This document shows, piece after piece, positions 11,017 to 22,500 of a DNA stretch of 64,000 bases. Source of the stretch: an uncultured Eubacterium sp. (GTDB lineage: Bacteria; Bacillota; Clostridia; Lachnospirales; Lachnospiraceae); assembly GCA_947089855.1 (NCBI GenBank), contig CAMUML010000014.1, positions 1 to 64,000 on the forward strand, given 5' to 3'. The notes under the pieces are model-generated. The model was not told the origin of the DNA. It was given only the letters and a program-made list of their open reading frames with translations, and ran no database searches. The position numbers were made by a program, and so were the translations under genes. The first letter of the stretch is position 1. Every line of letters begins with the position of its first letter.

Positions 11017-14000
11017 ATGTTGAAACGCAAAGGAAATCTAAAAATGATAGCAGCGTTGTTCTGCGCATCTGCCTTTTTCGCTGCAGCCGTTCCATTCAAC
11101 GGCCAAGCTGCCCAAGCGGCTGCAAAAAAAGCCAGTAAAATAACGCTGAATAAAAGCACTGCAACCATGCTTGCCGGCAATAGCCTAAAGCTAAAAGCCA
11201 GCAAAGTTTCCCCGGCAAACGCTTCCAAAAGCGTAACCTGGAAAACATCCAACAAAAAACTGGCTACGGTTACCAGCAAAGGCGTTGTTAAGGCAAAAAA
11301 GGCAGGTACGGTGAAAATAACCGGAGTGTCCAAAACGAACCCAAAGGCAAAAGCAAGCTGTAAGGTCACCATTTATAACAAGACCAAAAAACTCACCCTG
11401 TATAGCGACAAAAACTATACATTATCAATCGATGAGTTTTTACAGCTGGAAGCGGAAGTTACCAGCCCATCCAGCAAGACGCAGCCAGTGAGCTGGAAAT
11501 CCAGCGATGCCGATATAGCAAAGATCAGCAAAAAAGGTTTGGTAAAAGCTTTAAGCGAAGGCACCGCAAAGATGACAGCTACATCCGGCGGCAAAAGCGT
11601 ATCGGTAAAGATTACCGTAGAAGAACCGGAGGAATACAATCCATCCGGCAATGAAACACCGGTATCGACTTACATAGTAGCATTTGACCCATCCGGCGGC
11701 AGTGCAGTCAATGCACAGAATGTCGTAAGCGGCAATACAGCTGTAAAGCCGGCAGATCCAGTACTCGCAGGTTATACATTTGCAGGCTGGTACAAAGACC
11801 GTATGCTGACGATGGCCTATGATTTTGCGTCTCCGGTTACTGAAAACCTGACGCTGTTTGCGAAATGGGAAATCGTAAAGCCGGCATCCTACCAGGTAAC
11901 CTTTGATTCTAATGGCGGCAGCGCAGTAGCGCCGCAGACAGTGGAAACGGGGAAGAAGGCGCAGCGGCCGGAAAATCCAAAGAAGCCAGGCCGTGTATTT
12001 ATCGGCTGGTTTACGGATAGCAGTTTCAAGGAAGCGTATGATTTTAATGCTGCTGTTACCCAGAATATCACGCTGTATGCAAAATGGGACAATACCTACG
12101 ACAACCGTCCGCCAAGCGGGTCAAACAGCGGCGGCAGTACGACACCGTCCCCGTCGCCATCGCCGGCAAGCTATACGGTTGCATTTAACAGCAATGGCGG
12201 CAGTGTAGTAGCATCCCTAACCGTAGAAAGCGGAAAAGCAGCTGCAAAACCAGCAGACCCAACAAAAGCAGGCTTTACATTTGGCGGCTGGTATACAGAC
12301 GCGGAATTAAAGCAGGCATATGACTTTCGTACCAATGTATCCGGGAACATTACATTGTACGCGAAGTGGAATGCAATTACCCCTTCCCAGCCAGAACAAA
12401 ATGTTCCGGTAAAGGGCTTGGACGACAATGACCCGGATATTGAAATTTACAGTGCGCAGGCGGATATAAAAAGCGTTGCTGTTAAGCAGCCTACGTTGGT
12501 TACCTTTACGGCAAATATCTTTGCAAATGTTGTATTAGGCAATGAAGATATACGGGTAGTTGCAGGCAGTACCTTGGTTGGCTATATGAAAGACGACGGT
12601 ACGCAAGGCGATGCGGTTGCAAATGACGGCATCTATACGCTGCAGGCCAGCCTTTCCAGTGAAAAAGAGGAATATGCCGAGTATCAGGTTGTTGCAAAAG
12701 ACGTTTCCAGTGAAAAGATAGGGATCGGTTTTTATGTACCTCTTTCGGATGCTGAAATCAGAGCTATGCAGCAGGTAGATACGCAGATTTCCAGCTTATT
12801 TGCACAGGCGCGGTTTGCAAGAAGCTCTGACAACACAAAGAAAGATGCTGTACAAAACCTGCTGGATGGATTGGCAGCGCAGGATCTGGTCAAAGCGGAT
12901 TCCATTTATTATGATGATACACAAAAATCGTTTTCTTTCCAATATGCATGCGGGGTTGATGGCGGCGTTTCCTTCCAGCAATTTAATGATGAGCTGGATT
13001 CCGGCATGGGCGGCAAAGCAGCCAGGGATACCCTTTATGCGGCAAATGCGGATAACGGGGACAGCGGTGATGCAGGCGCGGCAGGGACGGACCCTTACAA
13101 GGCCATTGTATTGAATGGTTTTGAAAATACATCGTTCCGCAGGGATTTTTACAATTCGTTGAAAAATGACTGGGACAGGCTTGGAATGCCAACCACAGTG
13201 GATACAGATGTGACAGTTGCAGATTTAAAGGCATTGCAGGGCTATGATGTTGTAGTCTTTGCTATGCACGGCAATGTTTATGTACAAAATGCAAGGTCGA
13301 GGAAAGTGCCTGTTTTATGTATTAACGAAGCAGTTTCACCAGTTACAGATTTGAATTATTCCTATGAACTGCGTTCCAGAAAATCGGTAAAGAAAGTAAT
13401 GCGTATGGATGGTACGTTAATGTATCTTATTATGCCGTCATTTTTTACCGATAGTTATGGGCTTAAGGAATTAAGCGGAAAATTTATCTATGCACAGCCA
13501 TGTATGTTCTTTGGATGCGACTGCCAGGGTACGGATCCTGACTACACAATGGCCCGTGCGCTGACTGGGCGTTCTGCAGAAGCGGTCGTAGGGTACCATA
13601 ACAGCGTCCGTTCCACATATGGCCGTGATGTTATGAAATGGACGGTTGAAAGAATGCTTGAGGGTGCGACAGTGCGCAATGCGTTGACTGCTGCAACCAG
13701 CAAATATGGCGCCAATGATGGCTGGGAAGATCCGTCAGATGATAAATATAAGGCATATCCAATGATCGAAGGCAATGAGCGCTTTACATTGGGAACCAGT
13801 GAAACACCGACGCAGGACAGCGGTATTTTAGTAGGAAAAGTATTAAAAGCATCTGACAGCACCCCAATTTCCAACGCTTTGGTTAGGGTTTACAAGGATG
13901 GGGCGCTAGTAGCAAGTGTACGTACTGGAAGCCGGGGCGACTACAGGGTTTCAAACCTTGCGCCAGGTACTTATTACGCACAGATTACAGCCGGGCACTT

Positions 14001-14910
14001 TAAGAGTATGCGTGCCGCAGTTGAAATTACAGCAAACCAGGTAACGTATCTGGAAAGCGCGCTTCTGATACAGGTAAGCGGCGTGAATTCTGGTATTGCA
14101 AACGGCACGATTACAAATTCTGTTACGACGGAAGAAGTAGGCGGCGTCCAGGTCCGCATGCGCAGGAACTGGAATAATAAGGCGGGGGCAGTACTGCATA
14201 CTACTACGACAAATGAAAACGGGCTTTACAACATTTCGTATACGCCTGGTTTCTATACGTTGGAGCTTTCAAAAGAAGGTTTTGTTACTGCCTATAAAAA
14301 TATCATCATCGGGATTGTAGACCTTGCGGCACAGGATGCAAACATATCCCCGGCTATGGTTGAAGGGACGTACCGTATCGTGCTTACCTGGGGCGAAGAT
14401 CCAAGGGATCTGGATTCCCATGTTGTTGGTACACTTTCCGACAATGAAAGGTTCCATGTATATTTCTCAGATAAGGAACAGTATGATGGGGATACGCTGG
14501 TTTGTGACCTGGATGTGGATGATGTAACCAGTTACGGGCCGGAAACGGTTACCCTGACCACACAGAATGACCAGCCTTACTATTACTATATCCACCATTA
14601 TTCCGGGGACGGTTCTATTTCCAGCTCATATGCTAAGGTAGTTGTTTATGAAGGAAGCAGGATCGTTGGTACTTACAATGCACCTACCGACCAGGGGACA
14701 GAGATTTACTGGAATGTATTTGCAATTGTAAATGGCCAGCTAGTTGTGAAAAATACCATTACGGAACGTCCGGATGTAAGCTATGCCGGTGCAGGCGGCA
14801 ACGTGGATGGCCTAGTGGATGGTTCAAAAGCGCGGCGTTCTTCACAGCGTGTGGAAGATTTTGTACAGAAACTGGTAAATGACACGAAAAAGAACAAAAA
14901 AGCTGCTTAA
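11017..14910 (+). CDS. Large secreted protein: Big_2 domains, InlB repeats, caspase-fold-like core, carboxypeptidase-regulatory-like repeats
   Basis: 1297 aa with a signal peptide (first ~32 residues, Ala-rich cleavage region). In order: two bacterial Ig-like (Big_2) domains (about 38-200); three Listeria-Bacteroides (InlB) repeats of the AGYTFAGWY...LFAKW type (about 217-455) separated by a Ser/Pro linker; a central domain; two carboxypeptidase-regulatory-like beta domains (about 945-1110); and a C-terminal beta domain beginning LTWGEDPRDLDSH. The central domain has a His-Gly pair (H751-G752 in FAMHGN) and a Cys-rich strand end (FFGCDCQG, C834/C836), spaced as in caspase-fold (C14/C25/CHAT-like) peptidases. 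That assignment is an inference. AAGGAGGG precedes the ATG. It is the first of three consecutive giant secreted proteins. Confidence 0.8.
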   Translation: MLKRKGNLKMIAALFCASAFFAAAVPFNGQAAQAAAKKASKITLNKSTATMLAGNSLKLKASKVSPANASKSVTWKTSNKKLATVTSKGVVKAKKAGTVKITGVSKTNPKAKASCKVTIYNKTKKLTLYSDKNYTLSIDEFLQLEAEVTSPSSKTQPVSWKSSDADIAKISKKGLVKALSEGTAKMTATSGGKSVSVKITVEEPEEYNPSGNETPVSTYIVAFDPSGGSAVNAQNVVSGNTAVKPADPVLAGYTFAGWYKDRMLTMAYDFASPVTENLTLFAKWEIVKPASYQVTFDSNGGSAVAPQTVETGKKAQRPENPKKPGRVFIGWFTDSSFKEAYDFNAAVTQNITLYAKWDNTYDNRPPSGSNSGGSTTPSPSPSPASYTVAFNSNGGSVVASLTVESGKAAAKPADPTKAGFTFGGWYTDAELKQAYDFRTNVSGNITLYAKWNAITPSQPEQNVPVKGLDDNDPDIEIYSAQADIKSVAVKQPTLVTFTANIFANVVLGNEDIRVVAGSTLVGYMKDDGTQGDAVANDGIYTLQASLSSEKEEYAEYQVVAKDVSSEKIGIGFYVPLSDAEIRAMQQVDTQISSLFAQARFARSSDNTKKDAVQNLLDGLAAQDLVKADSIYYDDTQKSFSFQYACGVDGGVSFQQFNDELDSGMGGKAARDTLYAANADNGDSGDAGAAGTDPYKAIVLNGFENTSFRRDFYNSLKNDWDRLGMPTTVDTDVTVADLKALQGYDVVVFAMHGNVYVQNARSRKVPVLCINEAVSPVTDLNYSYELRSRKSVKKVMRMDGTLMYLIMPSFFTDSYGLKELSGKFIYAQPCMFFGCDCQGTDPDYTMARALTGRSAEAVVGYHNSVRSTYGRDVMKWTVERMLEGATVRNALTAATSKYGANDGWEDPSDDKYKAYPMIEGNERFTLGTSETPTQDSGILVGKVLKASDSTPISNALVRVYKDGALVASVRTGSRGDYRVSNLAPGTYYAQITAGHFKSMRAAVEITANQVTYLESALLIQVSGVNSGIANGTITNSVTTEEVGGVQVRMRRNWNNKAGAVLHTTTTNENGLYNISYTPGFYTLELSKEGFVTAYKNIIIGIVDLAAQDANISPAMVEGTYRIVLTWGEDPRDLDSHVVGTLSDNERFHVYFSDKEQYDGDTLVCDLDVDDVTSYGPETVTLTTQNDQPYYYYIHHYSGDGSISSSYAKVVVYEGSRIVGTYNAPTDQGTEIYWNVFAIVNGQLVVKNTITERPDVSYAGAGGNVDGLVDGSKARRSSQRVEDFVQKLVNDTKKNKKAA

Positions 14911-14940
14911 CAAAGAAGCAGGCGGGATAGAAACCGCCGC

Positions 14941-14976
14941 GGGAGGCCAGGGGAAGCCAGGCCTCCCAGGCTTTTT
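14941..14976 (+). terminator. Rho-independent terminator
   Basis: GGGAGGCC at 14941-14948 pairs with GGCCTCCC at 14960-14967, followed by CTTTTT at 14971-14976. It lies 30 bases after the stop of the Big_2/InlB protein and separates it from the next secreted protein. Confidence 0.85.
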
Positions 14977-15136
14977 AGGTTCCATAACATTAAATGGCGC
15001 CAAAAGGGTTCCTGCCGGTAGGGGAGGGGGAGTAGGAGTATTTTTGGTACGGTTTAATTTCGGAAACTTAAATGATCGGCAACTATTGGCTAGCAGTTAC
15101 TTGCAACTGCTTAAAAATAAATAAAGGAGAATTTGT

Positions 15137-18100
15137 ATGAAAAGAAAAATGATTGCAATGACACTTGCAATTACAGTAACCTTGTCAGGAGCAGCGGTAT
15201 CGGATGTGTACCAGGCGGATGCGGCGGCTGTCCAGGAAATCGGTGCAACAGACGGTGCGGTCACGGAAGATGTGTCGGGCCAGTTGATTCAAAATGGCGG
15301 GTATCTGGCGGAAGCACCAGACGATGGGGTGATGCCGCTGGCTGACATTGATAATGCCAAGAAACAGCGGATACAGGAGAAGCTGAAAGCAGCGTGGGAT
15401 TCGGTTTCCGATGGGTGTGATTTAACCGAATTCCAGCTTACAAGGGAAGAATTAAAATCTATTTATTTTGAAACGGTCAACCAATATCCGAGGTATTTTT
15501 ACGTAGCAGGCGGATATAGTTCGTATTATGATTCCGAAGGCTGGGCTACCAGGCTGGTAAATATTGGATATTCCACGCAGGATACGGCTAAGATCAGGGA
15601 TATGCTGAATGAGTATGATGCCGCAGTCGCAAAGGTAACAGGGGCCGCACAGGCTTCCTGGAGCGATATGGAAAAGGCGCTTTATATCAACGATTACCTG
15701 GCCCGCAATTGCGCTTACGATACGACATATTCCAAACATAATGCCTATGATGTATTGGTCGGGCGTTCCGCAGTCTGCCAGGGGTATGCGCTTGCATTTA
15801 GGGAACTGGCACAGCAGTTAGGGCTGTCTTGTGAAATTGTAAGCAGTACTGCGTTGAACCATGCATGGGATCTGGTAAAGGTCGGTGGGTCATACTATCA
15901 CGTAGATGTTACGTGGAACGACCCAGTCAAAGACCGCATTGGAAGGGCCAGGCACCATTATTTTATGAAAAGCTCCAGCTTTTTCCAGAGTACAGCGGGC
16001 AAACATGCCGCCAATGACTGGGAGATTACCGGGGGAATAACGGCTGCAGCCGCTGCTAATACAAGCTATGACAGCTATTTTTGGAATGATATAGATACTG
16101 GTTTTGAATATGTTGACGGAAACTGGTACGGATTTGACGGGGTAGATGCCATCAAAAAATATACCTGTGATGGCGCAGGCTTTACCCCAGTTGAAGATCT
16201 GGTAAAAATCGAAGACGTCTGGACCGTTATTGGAAGCACTAGTTATTATACGGATAAATTTACTGGTTTAGGTGTTTTAGACGGGGCATTGTGCTATTCC
16301 GGAAAAGACAAAATATATGAACTAAATCTGCAGACAAAGACAAGCGAAGCCATCTTTGAATTGCCGGATGCACAAAAACAGACAGGCTGGATTTATGGTA
16401 TGAATATATCGCCAAGCGGGGAAATCCAATATGTCCTTGCACCAGATCCAAATGTGGAAGGTACGGTATATAAGGCGGAGCTAAGTTCCTGCCAGGTTAC
16501 CTTTGACGGAAACGGTGCAGACACCGGTAGTATGGCAGCGATGCTGCTGCGCAGGCCGGGCCAGGAATACCAGCTGCCGGCAAACGTGTTTACAAAAAAA
16601 GGCCATGATTTTAAAGGCTGGAATACCAGGGCAGACGGCAGCGGGGATTCTTTTGCAGACCAGGCAGCAGTTACCCAGGCAGCCATTGGCGGCAGCGGGG
16701 CTACCCTCTATGCGCAGTGGGAGATAGAAACAGAGCATACAAATACCGAAGTACGGAATGCAAAGGAAGCGACCTGTACCGAAGAAGGCTATACCGGGGA
16801 TACCTACTGCAAAGATTGCGGTACCTTAGTAGCACAAGGGGAGGCAATCCCAAAAACAGAGCATAGCTGGAATGACTTTTATACAGTAGATAAAGCGCCA
16901 ACCGCACAGGAAGCAGGCAAGGAATCAGTCCATTGCCAAAACTGCGACGCTACCAAGGATGAGCGGGAGATTCCAAAGCTGGAAGAAGGCGAAACGCAGG
17001 TATACCAGATCACGTTCCAAGGCAATGGCTCCAGCAGCGGGGAAATGGAAACGATGCCCCTCTATACCGCAGGCCAGCAGTATATCCTTCCAGAAAATAA
17101 ATTTACCAGGGACGGGTATATTTTCAAAGGCTGGAATACCAAAGCAGACGGCAGCGGGGACGCTTATGCAGACCAGGGGGCGGTTAGCCATGCAGAAGAA
17201 GATACCAGCACAGGGATGGTGTTGTACGCACAATGGGAAGAACATGAACATACAATCGTAATTAAAGACCAAAAAGATGCGACCTGTATCGAAGACGGCT
17301 ATACCGGGGACAGTTATTGCGAAACATGCGGAAAACTGGTTTCACAGGGCGAGGTGGTTGAAAAGAAAGGCCATACGGAAGTCATTGACGAAGCGGTTGC
17401 AGCGACCTGTACCGAAGACGGCAAAACCCAGGGAAGCCACTGCAGCGTATGCAACGTTTTTATCATCAAACCGGAAACGGTCCCAGCCAAAGGGCATAGC
17501 TGGGAAACTGACTATACGATAGACAAAGCGCCGACAACAGAAGAAACGGGGTTAAAATCCATCCATTGCAGCAACTGCGACGAAAGGAAAAACGAACAGG
17601 AGATTCCTAAGCTGACAGAAGGTGAAGAGGCATACGAAGTCACCTTCGACGGGAACGGCGCTGGCAGCGGAACAATGGACAAGCTAGTAATAACAGCTAC
17701 AGGCCAGCCATTTAACCTTCCAGCAAATAAATTTGCAAAGCCAGGGTTTACTTTTAAAGGCTGGAATACCAAAGCAGACGGCAGCGGGGCTTCCTATGCC
17801 GACCAGGCCGCAGTCAGCCGCGCAGAAGGGGATACCGGCACAGGGATGACGCTGTATGCACAATGGGAAGCGCAGGCCGTACATGTACATACCACCGAAA
17901 TCCGCGGCAAAAAAGCGGCAACCTGCACCGAAGACGGCTATACCGGCGATACCTACTGCACTGATTGTGGGGAATTGGTTGCAAAAGGCGAGAAAATCGA
18001 AAAACTGGGCCATTCCTGGAATAATACCTATACAGTAGACAAAGCGCCGACTTATACAGAAACCGGAGTCGAATCCATCCATTGCAAAAACTGCAGCGAA

Positions 18101-19354
18101 GTCAAAGACAAACGGGTAATTCCAAAACTGGCTACAAGCAGTTCCGGAAACGGCGGTTCTGGAAGCGGCGGCTCTGGAAATGGCGGTTCCGGCAATACAA
18201 CCAATAATAACAACAACAATAACAGCAATAACAACAATAACAACAATAACAATCAAAATACGGGCGCAATTAAGCCAGGTAACGGGAATCCGTCTACGAC
18301 AACAGTAAATAATGCGGACGGAAGCGTTACCGTAACCAAAGAAACGACGGATGCCCTTGGCAGGACAGAAAAAAGGGTAACAACAACGCACCAGGTAAGC
18401 CCGACTACGAAAAAAGTAACGGAAACGGTTACAACCTATGCTGGGACGACAAAGACCGAGACTATCACAGAAAACAGGGCTGATGGATCAATCGTACAGA
18501 CCCAGACGGCTATTTCTGCAGACAACAAAGTGGTGGTAACAACAGCGGTTACCAATGCCGATGGCTCTGCGGTCAAAACCGAAAATAAGGCGGTTGCCAA
18601 TGCAAACGGTTCGGAAACATCTGTTACAACCACAACTGCATTAAACAGTGCAGGGCTGGTTACAGGGGTAACAGAAAAATCTGTCTTGAATGGCATAGCA
18701 AATACGCAAGTAGCGGTTACTGTCAAAAAAGATGGGTCGCAAAAGGTATTTAGCGCTACAGCTGCAGCAACCAGGCAGGCGGGCAACGGGGATACCTGTA
18801 TCCTGGATGCAGATATGGTCAGCCAGGTCAAAGAAGCGGCAGGCCAGGATGTAGCGATAACCCTGACCGTAAAGGAAGCGGACGGCACTAACAAATATAA
18901 GTTAAAAGTCGATACAAAAGACCTATCTGCCGGAAACAAGCTGTTTCTATACAGGCTAAAGTCAACAGGGGAATATATTATGGTCAACGGGGATATTTAT
19001 GCGGTCAGCGATACTGGGGCGGTAGCGGTTTTTATGGAAGATAAGGTAACATATGAACTTGTCAGCCAGGAAAAAGCATCGCAAATTAATAAGGAGATTT
19101 TAAAGACCGTAGCGGCAAGGAAATCTACCGCTTCCCTTAAAAGGAAAGGCAGTACCCAGTTCAAATTCAGTACCAGGCTGAATAAGCGCAATGTAAAGGG
19201 TATCCGGTATAAAACGTCGAATAAGAAGGTCGCGGCTGTGTCAAGCACCGGAAAGATTACAGGCAAGAAAGCTGGAACGGCAACCGTAAAGGCAGTGGTA
19301 ACATTGAAAAATGGGGCTTCCAAGACGGTTTCTGTGAAGGTGAGGGTAAAATAG
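15137..19354 (+). CDS. Large secreted transglutaminase-like protein with InlB repeats and a poly-Asn linker
   Basis: 1405 aa with a signal peptide (cleavage probably after ADA near residue 30). A transglutaminase-like cysteine protease/cross-linking fold occupies about 60-290, with the Cys-His-Asp triad C214 (SAVCQGYA), H242 (NHAW) and D257 (VDVTW). Then come three InlB-type repeats (GHDFKGWNT, YIFKGWNT, FTFKGWNT) alternating with Cys-x2-Cys repeats of the GYTGDTYCxxCG type. A Gly/Ser then almost pure Asn linker (about residues 1005-1045) leads to a Thr/Val-rich beta region and a C-terminal Big_2 domain. AAAGGAGA lies eight bases before the ATG. It probably acts at the cell surface. The substrate is unknown, and there is no LPXTG anchor. 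Confidence 0.85.
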   Translation: MKRKMIAMTLAITVTLSGAAVSDVYQADAAAVQEIGATDGAVTEDVSGQLIQNGGYLAEAPDDGVMPLADIDNAKKQRIQEKLKAAWDSVSDGCDLTEFQLTREELKSIYFETVNQYPRYFYVAGGYSSYYDSEGWATRLVNIGYSTQDTAKIRDMLNEYDAAVAKVTGAAQASWSDMEKALYINDYLARNCAYDTTYSKHNAYDVLVGRSAVCQGYALAFRELAQQLGLSCEIVSSTALNHAWDLVKVGGSYYHVDVTWNDPVKDRIGRARHHYFMKSSSFFQSTAGKHAANDWEITGGITAAAAANTSYDSYFWNDIDTGFEYVDGNWYGFDGVDAIKKYTCDGAGFTPVEDLVKIEDVWTVIGSTSYYTDKFTGLGVLDGALCYSGKDKIYELNLQTKTSEAIFELPDAQKQTGWIYGMNISPSGEIQYVLAPDPNVEGTVYKAELSSCQVTFDGNGADTGSMAAMLLRRPGQEYQLPANVFTKKGHDFKGWNTRADGSGDSFADQAAVTQAAIGGSGATLYAQWEIETEHTNTEVRNAKEATCTEEGYTGDTYCKDCGTLVAQGEAIPKTEHSWNDFYTVDKAPTAQEAGKESVHCQNCDATKDEREIPKLEEGETQVYQITFQGNGSSSGEMETMPLYTAGQQYILPENKFTRDGYIFKGWNTKADGSGDAYADQGAVSHAEEDTSTGMVLYAQWEEHEHTIVIKDQKDATCIEDGYTGDSYCETCGKLVSQGEVVEKKGHTEVIDEAVAATCTEDGKTQGSHCSVCNVFIIKPETVPAKGHSWETDYTIDKAPTTEETGLKSIHCSNCDERKNEQEIPKLTEGEEAYEVTFDGNGAGSGTMDKLVITATGQPFNLPANKFAKPGFTFKGWNTKADGSGASYADQAAVSRAEGDTGTGMTLYAQWEAQAVHVHTTEIRGKKAATCTEDGYTGDTYCTDCGELVAKGEKIEKLGHSWNNTYTVDKAPTYTETGVESIHCKNCSEVKDKRVIPKLATSSSGNGGSGSGGSGNGGSGNTTNNNNNNNSNNNNNNNNNQNTGAIKPGNGNPSTTTVNNADGSVTVTKETTDALGRTEKRVTTTHQVSPTTKKVTETVTTYAGTTKTETITENRADGSIVQTQTAISADNKVVVTTAVTNADGSAVKTENKAVANANGSETSVTTTTALNSAGLVTGVTEKSVLNGIANTQVAVTVKKDGSQKVFSATAAATRQAGNGDTCILDADMVSQVKEAAGQDVAITLTVKEADGTNKYKLKVDTKDLSAGNKLFLYRLKSTGEYIMVNGDIYAVSDTGAVAVFMEDKVTYELVSQEKASQINKEILKTVAARKSTASLKRKGSTQFKFSTRLNKRNVKGIRYKTSNKKVAAVSSTGKITGKKAGTATVKAVVTLKNGASKTVSVKVRVK

Positions 19355-19356
19355 GC

Positions 19357-19512
19357 AACATTGCCGTTACCAAATAAATGGCAATGTTAAGTTGCATATG
19401 TAATACATGCTTATATTACTTTGTGGTTAAAGTAATATTTATTTAGTTACTCCCTGTCAAATCGGAAGATAACGGTTTGACGGGGAGTTTGGAATCAAAA
19501 AGCTGCTTTTTA
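19357..19512 (+). terminator. Two or three hairpins ending the transglutaminase-protein transcript
   Basis: Three stacked inverted repeats fill the gap. The first is 19357-19365 with 19380-19388 (9 bp). The second is 19449-19461 with 19476-19488 (13 bp with one G-U). The third is a short A5/T5 hairpin near 19496-19512 that gives a U-rich end. Together they read as a terminator region; which hairpin is used cannot be told from the sequence. Confidence 0.6.
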
Positions 19513-19570
19513 AGTAAGTAAAAGGGATATGCAAATTAAATATTGCCAAATAATTTTATGGAGGAAAAGA

Positions 19571-22500
19571 ATGAGAAAAAGCTTTATGAAAAGAGCGGTT
19601 GCGGTTGTATTGTCAGCAGCAATTATAGTTTCAATGCCTTTTGCAAAAAACATTACAGCCGTATCAGCAGTACCTAAGTATGTTGGATTGAAAACAAAAT
19701 TTAAGACTTTGAAAGCCGGCGATATTTATAATTTGAGGCTCCAGAATAATACGCTTAACTGGAAAATTCAAAAGGCTGTTTCAAATGACACATCTATCTG
19801 CCAGGTAACAAACAAGACGAAGTATGTAAAGATTACTGCCAAAAATAAGGGTAGGGCATCCGTATGGGTGACTTTAAAAACAACCCAAAAACCAGCAGGA
19901 CGCAAGGATACTAAGAGGTTGAAATGCCGGGTAAATGTCAAATCGGCAGATGCCTCAAAGCCAGCAGACCCTATGGAGCCAATCAGTTCATCAGAGCCAA
20001 CCAGCTCTTCGCAGCCAGTGGTTGATACAGCCAAAACAGTTGCAACGCAATCAGAGCTGGACGAAGCATTGTCGAATGCAAGCTTTACTAATATAACAAT
20101 TAAGTCTGGCGAAGAGGATTTGGTAATAAAAGCGGGTGAATATAGGAATGTAAACTTGATTGTAGATGCACCAAATTCAGAGGTTGTTAACAACGGTATC
20201 TTTAAGTCTATTTCAATAAAGGCGATTAAAGATAACACTTGGACGGAAAAAGTATCCGGCAATAGTATCAAAGTAGAGGCTTTAAAAGCAAGTATTATTC
20301 TGGAAGATAGGACTGTATTATCAAATATATCATGCACAAAACCTGGAGCAGATATAAAATTGATTATAAAAGGTTCCGGACGAGTAGAGGCGGTTTCATT
20401 GGATGCAAAACTGAAACTAACGATACATGGTGATTCTGCAGTTCAGGTTCCAGTCATAATCAATGCGCAGGCAAAAGATGCAGAACTGGTTACAGACCTA
20501 TCAGCAGCAGTTACAACATCGATAGATGCATCCATTGTTTTCCAGAAAGGCGCAGAAAATAGCACAGTTCAGATTAGCAATGCCGCAGCGGTTGTTAAGG
20601 TACAAAATAACAGTACAGCTCCGATTACCGTTACGAAAGCCAACAATTCTACACAAAATGTGATAGCAGGGATGGTTGTTACCTTTAAGCCGGTATCGGA
20701 CAATACGAGCAGTGGCAATTTTACCGGGGGGGGGTATTATCCAAACGGGGGATACCATCCAGGTAGCGGAACAAACCCAGGCACCAGTGAACCAAGCAGC
20801 AGTGAACCAGTAAACAGCGAACCAAGCAGCAGCGAACCGGAAAATAGCGAACCAAGCAGCAGTGAACCGGTAAACAGCGAACCAAGCAGCAGCGAGCCGG
20901 AAAATAGCGAACCAAGCGGAAGCGAACCGGGTAGCAGCGAGCCGGAAAATAGCGAACCAAGCAGCAGTGAACCAGCGAACAGCGAACCAAGCAGCAGTGA
21001 ACCAGCGAACAGCGAACCAAGCAGCAGTGAACCGGCAAACAGCGGACCAAGTAGCAGCGAACCAGTAAATAGCGAACCAAGCGGAAGCGAATCGGGCAGC
21101 AGCGAGCCAGTAAACAGTGAACCAAGCAGCAGCGAACCGGTAAACAGTGAACCGGACAGCAGCGAGCCAAGCAGCAGTGAGCCGGTAAATAGTGAACCAA
21201 GCAGCAGCGAACCGGGTAGCAGTGGTTCATTTGTTGGTAATACACCTGTAAAAGTACATAATGATTTGGGGGATATTATTCTAGAACAATCAAAAGTAAA
21301 TGAGACAGGTTTAACAATTAAGATAGAAAACGTTGACAATATCTTAAAAGAAGGAAATGCAGACAAGGTTAAAATTACTGCAAAAATGTATTATAATGAT
21401 ATTGCTACGCAGGAAGTCACAGAAATAATTCCATTAGAAAATAATAAGCCGGAATACTTTGTGGATCTTAATAATTTTGGTAAGTTTACAGTGGATGTAG
21501 AATATGTAAAGAATGAGGAAACCCTATCACCATCAGAACCGGTTATTGTAGGAATTGCATCAGAATCTTATAACCTGGCCCCAATCAGTGCAACTTTCCC
21601 TGCGCTGCTGTTTTCGCTATCAATATGGGAAGGGTCTGATTATTGCATAACAAAAAGAGCAGATGGCACATATATTCCAACGATTACTGTTTTTGAAAGG
21701 GCGGATTCGTGGAATTGGGGCAATCTTCCGGAACATGTATATAAGCTTCCGACAGCTTCTGAAGAAGATTTTACAGGCGTAACTTGGGGAGGGCAGAAAT
21801 GGCTGGATTGCAGAAATAAAATGTCTGCTTACATTAAAGATTTGTATGAAATCAGCCCAAATGCAGAATTTAACCTTTATTACACAGACAATTACGTAGA
21901 AAATATGCTGATGCTGCTTGTAGCAAACCAGATACCAGAGTCACAGTATCATGTTGTCCTTCTATCCGATGGCAGTGGGACATATTCCTATTTTAAAGAG
22001 GCGTTCCAAAATGATACAGATGGATCTTTATATAATGCTATGCGCAAAGATTGGGAAAATCTAAAAGAGCAGACGAGGAAAGAAGGCAAGTTTGACCCAT
22101 CGAAGGCTGCTTATAGGGATTCTGTAAACCTTAAAAATACATGCCTTCCGAAATATGCTGCGGTTGCGGCAGAGGATGAAAATGTGGAATGGTGGGTAAA
22201 TAGGGCCAGAACAACCGATACGTTCAACATTAGCAATACAGAGCTTTCTGAAAAAGTTGTTGGGAATTGTACAGAAAGAAATGCATCCAAAATGCTCCAG
22301 TCATTAAGCGACGCTGATAAGGCGGATGATTTTAAGAATTTATATCATTTTGATAATGAGATGTTTCACCAGGCAGGTGAAGAAGGAAAACAAGTGATGC
22401 TGATTTTAGGTACTACAGTTGGAAATGAAAACAGTGAAGGTAATTTTAGCTCCTATGCCAAATTGGTAATGGATTATTATGGTGATGGCTATGTATATTA

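Noticed and set aside
18190-18255. AAC/AAT-rich tract as a microsatellite or origin-like iteron
   Set aside because: It is in frame as a poly-Asn linker of a secreted protein.
17684-18391. Minus-strand 235-codon frame with a Val/Ile run
   Set aside because: It is the antisense of the Asn-rich linker and InlB repeats of the transglutaminase-like protein.
20721-21366. Two long minus-strand frames with repetitive Leu/Gly/Ser or Cys/Leu/Val sequence
   Set aside because: They are antisense images of the Ser-Glu-Pro repeat array, with no ribosome sites and unnatural composition.
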